Assembly (NCBI GenBank): GCA_910585605.1 | Contig: CAJUFL010000092.1 | Span: 1 to 8,462, forward strand | Origin: an uncultured Lachnospiraceae bacterium | Lineage (GTDB): Bacteria > Bacillota > Clostridia > Lachnospirales > Lachnospiraceae | DNA: 8,462 nt | Direction: 5' to 3' | Shown here: in pieces, positions 4,760-8,462 of the stretch | Numbering within the stretch: position 1 is the stretch's first letter | Layout: the number at the start of each line of letters is the position of its first letter | Program-made: the position numbers and the translations under genes | Notes under the pieces: model-generated | Databases searched by the model: none | Seen by the model: the letters and a program-made list of their open reading frames with translations, nothing else | Told to the model about the DNA's origin: nothing

Positions 4760-5695
4760 ATGAATAATAAAATCTTGGAAACAATGGAATTAGTTAATTC
4801 ACAAAAGACTTATGCGGCGCAGTTGGATTCGCTTCTTTGGGGTACAGCGGAGGTACGCGAAGTTAAAGGTGGTAAATATATTTATCTGCATAAGCGTGTA
4901 AGCGGTTTAACTCGAACTGTCTATGCAGGGGAGTATAGTGAGCAACTCTACTCGCTTATTCAGAAAAACAACGTAACAGCAAAAGAAATCAAGAAGAAGT
5001 TGCGCGCAATCGCAAAGCAGTTAAAAGAGTGCAACTATCTTGCAGGCGAATTGACGGATGTAATCCGTTTGAATATCGACTTTGCAAAGCGTAATCTCGT
5101 TGATACGATTTATAAGCAAGCCGTTTTAGAGGGCGTTGCGGTTACATTTCTTGATACTGAAACGATTATCGAAGGGGGCAAGATTAACGGCGTTTCCGCA
5201 GATGATATTCAGAAAATCAATAATCTGAAACACGCTTGGCAGTTTGTTTTGGATGACGGTGTTGTTACGTCGAAATCTGACTATTCGATATTGTGTCTTA
5301 TTAATAGGCTTGTTGAAGAAGGTTTTTATTATAATGCAGGGAAACTGCGTAGTGTTCCCGTTTCTATCGGCGGGACAAAATGGAAGCCTGAGCTTCCAAT
5401 AGAAAGCGTTGTGATAGAAAAGTTAAATGATATTTTAGCGGAAAAAGACATATATGAAAGAGCAATCAACGCTTTATTGTTCGTAACAAAAAAGCAGCTT
5501 TTCATTGACGGAAATAAGCGAACTTCGGTTATCTTTGCAAATCATATTCTTATTTCAAATGGCGCAGGCTTAATAGTAATTCCCGAAGATAACGTTCCTG
5601 AATATAAGAAACTATTGATTAATTATTATGAAACCGACCAAACGGAAGAAATTAAGCAGTTTTTGTATGATAAGTGTTTGACAAAACTTTTATGA
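4760..5695 (+). CDS. Fic-fold protein with degenerate catalytic motif
   Basis: 311 residues from ATG 4760. A TTG at 4679 would add 27 residues that run through the operator-like dyad, so I reject it. Fic proteins transfer AMP or other nucleotide groups onto target proteins, using HxFx(D/E)GNxR. Here the loop reads QLFIDGNKR (246-254): the anion-binding and metal parts are intact (Asp250, Gly251, Asn252, Arg254), but the catalytic His is Gln246. The GNKRTS ending resembles Doc. RSVPVSIGGTKWKPELP (197-213) fits the target-docking flap, and TIIEGG (135-140) fits the inhibitory (S/T)xxIEG helix seen N-terminal to the core in many Fic proteins. Residues 1-125 are an extra N-terminal region with a charged helix. 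From memory, relatives in Firmicutes also carry Gln here, so this is a family trait rather than a fresh mutation. cap5 starts 22 bases after the stop. Confidence 0.9.
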   Translation: MNNKILETMELVNSQKTYAAQLDSLLWGTAEVREVKGGKYIYLHKRVSGLTRTVYAGEYSEQLYSLIQKNNVTAKEIKKKLRAIAKQLKECNYLAGELTDVIRLNIDFAKRNLVDTIYKQAVLEGVAVTFLDTETIIEGGKINGVSADDIQKINNLKHAWQFVLDDGVVTSKSDYSILCLINRLVEEGFYYNAGKLRSVPVSIGGTKWKPELPIESVVIEKLNDILAEKDIYERAINALLFVTKKQLFIDGNKRTSVIFANHILISNGAGLIVIPEDNVPEYKKLLINYYETDQTEEIKQFLYDKCLTKLL

Positions 5696-5717
5696 AATTG
5701 AATTTTGAGAGGTTAGA

Positions 5718-6854
5718 ATGTCAAAGAGAAAACATATAAGTCAAAATACGGAAAGATTGTTGTGGGCGATGAGTGCTGGCAGGTGTGAGAAATGTGGGCG
5801 ACTGATATACCAACATCCTTTAAGTAAGAGTATCGGAAATTTTGCGCAAATAGCTCATAATTTGCCTGTTAGTGATAATGGACCGCGCTCTGAATATAAA
5901 CAAATCGACGAGACTAAAAGTATAGATGATATTAAAAATCTTTTACTGTTATGTTATGATTGTCATAAAGAAATTGATGAAATACGACCTAATGACTATC
6001 CGCCTGAATTATTAAACAGAATGAAGTCAGATTTTGAACAGTTTATTGTCAAAGCAACGAATCTACAAAGAATTATTCCGACAATTGTATTAAAATATTC
6101 TCCCAATTTACACGGACAACGCTTATTTGTTTCAGGGATACAAAACGCATTGTTCCCCGACAAAGTAATAGAAAAAGAATTAGATATTACATTAAAAAAC
6201 TCGTCATTTTTTGTTGGTGATCCAAAATTTTGGACGATTGAAGAAGAAAATTTAGTTCGAACATTTAATCGATATGTTGAGCCGGAAATCGAAAATTACA
6301 CAAACGGCTTTATTAATGTATCTGTTTTTGCAATAGCACCGATACCTTTGTTAGTTAAACTCGGAGAGCTTCTATCAAATAAGCGAAATATTGATATTTA
6401 TCAATTAAAGAAAGTTCCTTCTACCTGGGAGTGGGAAACAGAAAGAAATGATATATATTATCAAATATCATATCTGCAAGAATTTAGAGGGTCGCAGAAA
6501 ATTATAGTAATATTTTCTCTTAGTGGTGAAATTAAGAAAGATGAAGTGATGGCTGCTATTTCTTGGGATAATTCTACCGTAATTGAGGTTAAAACGAATC
6601 TTAAACCTTATGATGATTTTTTAAGAAGTAAGAAACAATTAGAGAAGTTTATCCAAAGCTATCAAATATTAAGAGAGCAACTGCGTAAATTAGGCAACTT
6701 AAATACCATGGTACATATATTTGCGGCTGTACCAATTTCTATAGCAATAGAGATTGGAAGGCAAAGGAATGAAACTTTTGATTTACCACTAACAATTTAC
6801 AATTATGCGAATGGTGCATATGAAAAAGCTATTGTAATTGGGGGGATAAAATGA
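5718..6854 (+). CDS. cap5: CBASS effector nuclease Cap5 (HNH-SAVED)
   Basis: 378 residues; GAGAGG (5707-5712) precedes ATG 5718. The N-terminal ~115 residues are an HNH endonuclease: zinc cysteines Cys23/Cys26 and Cys79/Cys82, catalytic-type His47 in IAHNLP, and Asn74 and His83 in NLLLLCYDCH. After a linker, residues ~125-378 form a SAVED domain, which is two fused CARF-like halves that read cyclic oligonucleotides; the halves can be seen as VFAIAPIPLLVKLGELL (203-219) and IFAAVPISIAIEIGRQ (334-349), each with the hydrophobic-strand, Pro and helix pattern, plus the conserved-looking STWEWE (235-240). In characterised Cap5 proteins nucleotide binding drives oligomerisation and degradation of DNA. 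The ATGA overlap with the CD-NTase gene and the size confirm the pairing. Base composition is very AT-rich (16 G+C of 60 at 5941-6000), unlike fic. Confidence 0.95.
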   Translation: MSKRKHISQNTERLLWAMSAGRCEKCGRLIYQHPLSKSIGNFAQIAHNLPVSDNGPRSEYKQIDETKSIDDIKNLLLLCYDCHKEIDEIRPNDYPPELLNRMKSDFEQFIVKATNLQRIIPTIVLKYSPNLHGQRLFVSGIQNALFPDKVIEKELDITLKNSSFFVGDPKFWTIEEENLVRTFNRYVEPEIENYTNGFINVSVFAIAPIPLLVKLGELLSNKRNIDIYQLKKVPSTWEWETERNDIYYQISYLQEFRGSQKIIVIFSLSGEIKKDEVMAAISWDNSTVIEVKTNLKPYDDFLRSKKQLEKFIQSYQILREQLRKLGNLNTMVHIFAAVPISIAIEIGRQRNETFDLPLTIYNYANGAYEKAIVIGGIK

Positions 6855-8386
6855 GAGATATAATAAATAAACTATTAAGCCAGCTTGCAGATGAAATTGA
6901 TATTTCAGATAGTCAAGAAGGTGTAGTAAGACGTGCTTATAATAGCGTGGCAGATTGGCTTAATCAAAAAGATACTCTAATTGCTAAGCATAAGGTTCAT
7001 ATATTTCCGCAAGGCAGTATCATGTATGGCACTGCCATTAAGCCTATAAGCGAAGACGATTATGATATTGATTTGGTTTGTGAATTTACGGCTCATACAG
7101 AGGATTTGCAACCTAGTTATGTTAAGAAAAGTGTTGGACAACGACTTAAAGAAAATGCAACATATCAAAGAATGATGGAAGAGGAGGGCCGTCGATGCTG
7201 GACACTGCAATATAGTGATAGCCTAAATTTTCATATGGATATTCTTCCTGCTATACCTTTTCATGAAAAATATAGGACAGATAGTCGTTTTAAAGAATCC
7301 TATAACAGTATAACGAATAGCCGTGATTTGGCTTTACTAGCTACAGATAAAAATAAGCAAACAAATCTATATAATTTTATACCAACCAATCCACGTGGCT
7401 ACGCAGAATGGTTTAAAGCGAGAATGCAAATAGGTCAGCAAAAGCTCGTTTATGACAGTATAGAGAGAATTCCCGAACAGCCTCAGCATAAAACTATCCT
7501 ACAAAAATCAATACAATTATTAAAACGCTATCGTGATGTAATGTTCGAGAACAAAGATGATGGATTGAAACCCATATCAATGATTATTACAACGCTGGTT
7601 GCTAAATGTTATAATGGAGAATCTAATCTCTATGAATTTATTTGTCAAGCTATTGAGAAAATGCCAACATATATTGAGCGCGGTAGAAATGGTGAATATG
7701 TAATTAGAAATCCGGTAATGAGTAGCGAGAATTTTGCTGACAAATGGAGAGAGAAACCAGAAAAAGCTAGATCGTTTTTTGAATGGATAGGGAAAGCAAA
7801 AACAGATTTTAATCGTCTTGCTAATATTTCCTCATTTACAGAGTTTGACAAGGTTTTTAAAGAGATGTTTTCGCAAAAGCCTGTTGATAGACTTATGGAG
7901 AAATATAAGACTAATTTGCAGCAAGAGCGAGAAGCTGCGGCAACTCATAATGATGTTGAAAAACCGATATCGTTGATTGTACTAGAAAGTATAAAACATA
8001 GGATTACTCCTCCGTGGGTTTTACCTCGCGGCTTCCGTGTAAAAATTCAAGCGCAAGTTAGTTATGATGGAGGGAAAACATATTATACAATTGAAAATAA
8101 TACGCTTTTACCAAAACATGTTGATTTGCAATTTTTTCCTCTACATAGTATTGCTATGCCTTATAAAGTAAAGTGGCAAATAACCAACACGGGTTCAGAA
8201 GCATATAATGCAAATTGTTTGCGTGGAAATTTGTTCGAGAGTGGTGAATTAACCAGATTTGGCATACAAAGCGGGAAAAAGGAGTGTACTGCTTATTCAG
8301 GTGTACATTATGTACAGTGTTTTATTATCAAGAATGGGAATCAATGTGTAGGGGTTAGTGAACCATTTGTTGTAAGAATTCAATAA
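6851..8386 (+). CDS. CBASS CD-NTase (SMODS nucleotidyltransferase with AGS-C-like C-terminal domain)
   Basis: 511 residues; ATG overlaps the cap5 stop (ATGA), with a G6 run five bases upstream. The Pol-beta-like core is unmistakable: PQGSIMYGT (53-61) is the G-S nucleotide-binding loop, DYDID (70-74) gives the metal-binding Asp72/Asp74, and HMDILPAIP (128-136) the third, Asp130. Helical SMODS regions continue to about 340. The C-terminus (about 385-511) is beta-rich, with KWQITNTGSEA (441-451), CLRGNLF (456-462) and TAYSGVHYVQCFI (480-492), matching the AGS-C domain that often follows SMODS nucleotidyltransferases. It would make a cyclic di- or trinucleotide that activates Cap5; product and clade cannot be told from sequence by eye. 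No Cap2/Cap3 conjugation genes or HORMA/TRIP13 regulators are in the window, so the arrangement is of the minimal type. Two TAA stops stand in tandem at the end. Confidence 0.95.
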   Translation: MRDIINKLLSQLADEIDISDSQEGVVRRAYNSVADWLNQKDTLIAKHKVHIFPQGSIMYGTAIKPISEDDYDIDLVCEFTAHTEDLQPSYVKKSVGQRLKENATYQRMMEEEGRRCWTLQYSDSLNFHMDILPAIPFHEKYRTDSRFKESYNSITNSRDLALLATDKNKQTNLYNFIPTNPRGYAEWFKARMQIGQQKLVYDSIERIPEQPQHKTILQKSIQLLKRYRDVMFENKDDGLKPISMIITTLVAKCYNGESNLYEFICQAIEKMPTYIERGRNGEYVIRNPVMSSENFADKWREKPEKARSFFEWIGKAKTDFNRLANISSFTEFDKVFKEMFSQKPVDRLMEKYKTNLQQEREAAATHNDVEKPISLIVLESIKHRITPPWVLPRGFRVKIQAQVSYDGGKTYYTIENNTLLPKHVDLQFFPLHSIAMPYKVKWQITNTGSEAYNANCLRGNLFESGELTRFGIQSGKKECTAYSGVHYVQCFIIKNGNQCVGVSEPFVVRIQ

Positions 8387-8462
8387 TAAGGATATGACCT
8401 GATAAATGTATAACTAACATTCTCGGAAGTATCGATAAAAAGATAGAAATTAACAAGAAAAA
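8387..8462 (+). other. Start of the downstream intergenic region
   Basis: The second in-frame TAA (8387-8389) is followed by AT-rich sequence. No terminator hairpin is visible before the window ends, so whether the operon continues is unknown. The two ATGs here (8394, 8406) open only very short frames. Confidence 0.6.

Noticed and set aside
6977..7851. Two minus-strand frames inside the CD-NTase gene
   Set aside because: Antisense shadows of a gene with clear motifs; no promoter or ribosome site.
1..8462. CRISPR array, tRNA, rRNA, transposase or integrase
   Set aside because: No regularly spaced repeats, no cloverleaf and no recombinase-family motifs were seen. Mobility of the island is inferred only from composition and repeats.

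Overview
The window looks like a piece of a low-GC Firmicutes genome, probably a gut-type Clostridia. The evidence is strong AGGAGG-like ribosome sites, sigma-A promoters with near-consensus TTGACA/TATAAT boxes, U-tract terminators and clostridial-type gene families. It joins a GC-rich chromosomal edge (41 of the first 60 bases are G or C) to an AT-rich defence island; parts of cap5 are only about 27-30% G+C. No species can be named from this.

Layout. 1-214: the acidic C-terminus of an unidentified protein and a perfect 11-bp-stem terminator. 445-930 (minus): a conserved-type coiled-coil protein of unknown function with its own extended -10 promoter. 931-1495: gene-free and crowded with hairpins and repeats. 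1496-2366: a helix-turn-helix repressor overlapping an ImmA/IrrE-type metallopeptidase, driven by a TTGACA-17-TATCAT promoter. 2367-2657: a broken gene start, a promoter-plus-terminator cassette for a ~70-nt minus-strand RNA, and a plus-strand terminator. 2658-4675: three genes without firm names (a 296-residue soluble protein, a three-helix membrane protein, and a 252-residue protein with a C-terminal SANT/HTH-like module). 4697-4753: a 13-bp dyad over a promoter that may make a leaderless message. 4760-5695: a Fic-fold protein with Gln where the catalytic His should be. 5718-8386: cap5 (HNH-SAVED nuclease) overlapping a CD-NTase (SMODS plus AGS-C-like C-terminus), together a compact CBASS.

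How it fits together. The CD-NTase would make a cyclic oligonucleotide on phage infection, and the SAVED domain of Cap5 would bind it and unleash the HNH domain on DNA. The repressor/peptidase pair has the architecture of CapH-CapP, a known CBASS control pair in which the peptidase cleaves the repressor after DNA damage. Fic and the three upstream genes are additions whose role is unknown. A bipartite dyad (9 + 10 identical bases at identical spacing) occurs both upstream of the repressor promoter and on the fic promoter. It may link control of the two units or mark the ends of an inserted module; this is the most unexpected pattern in the window.
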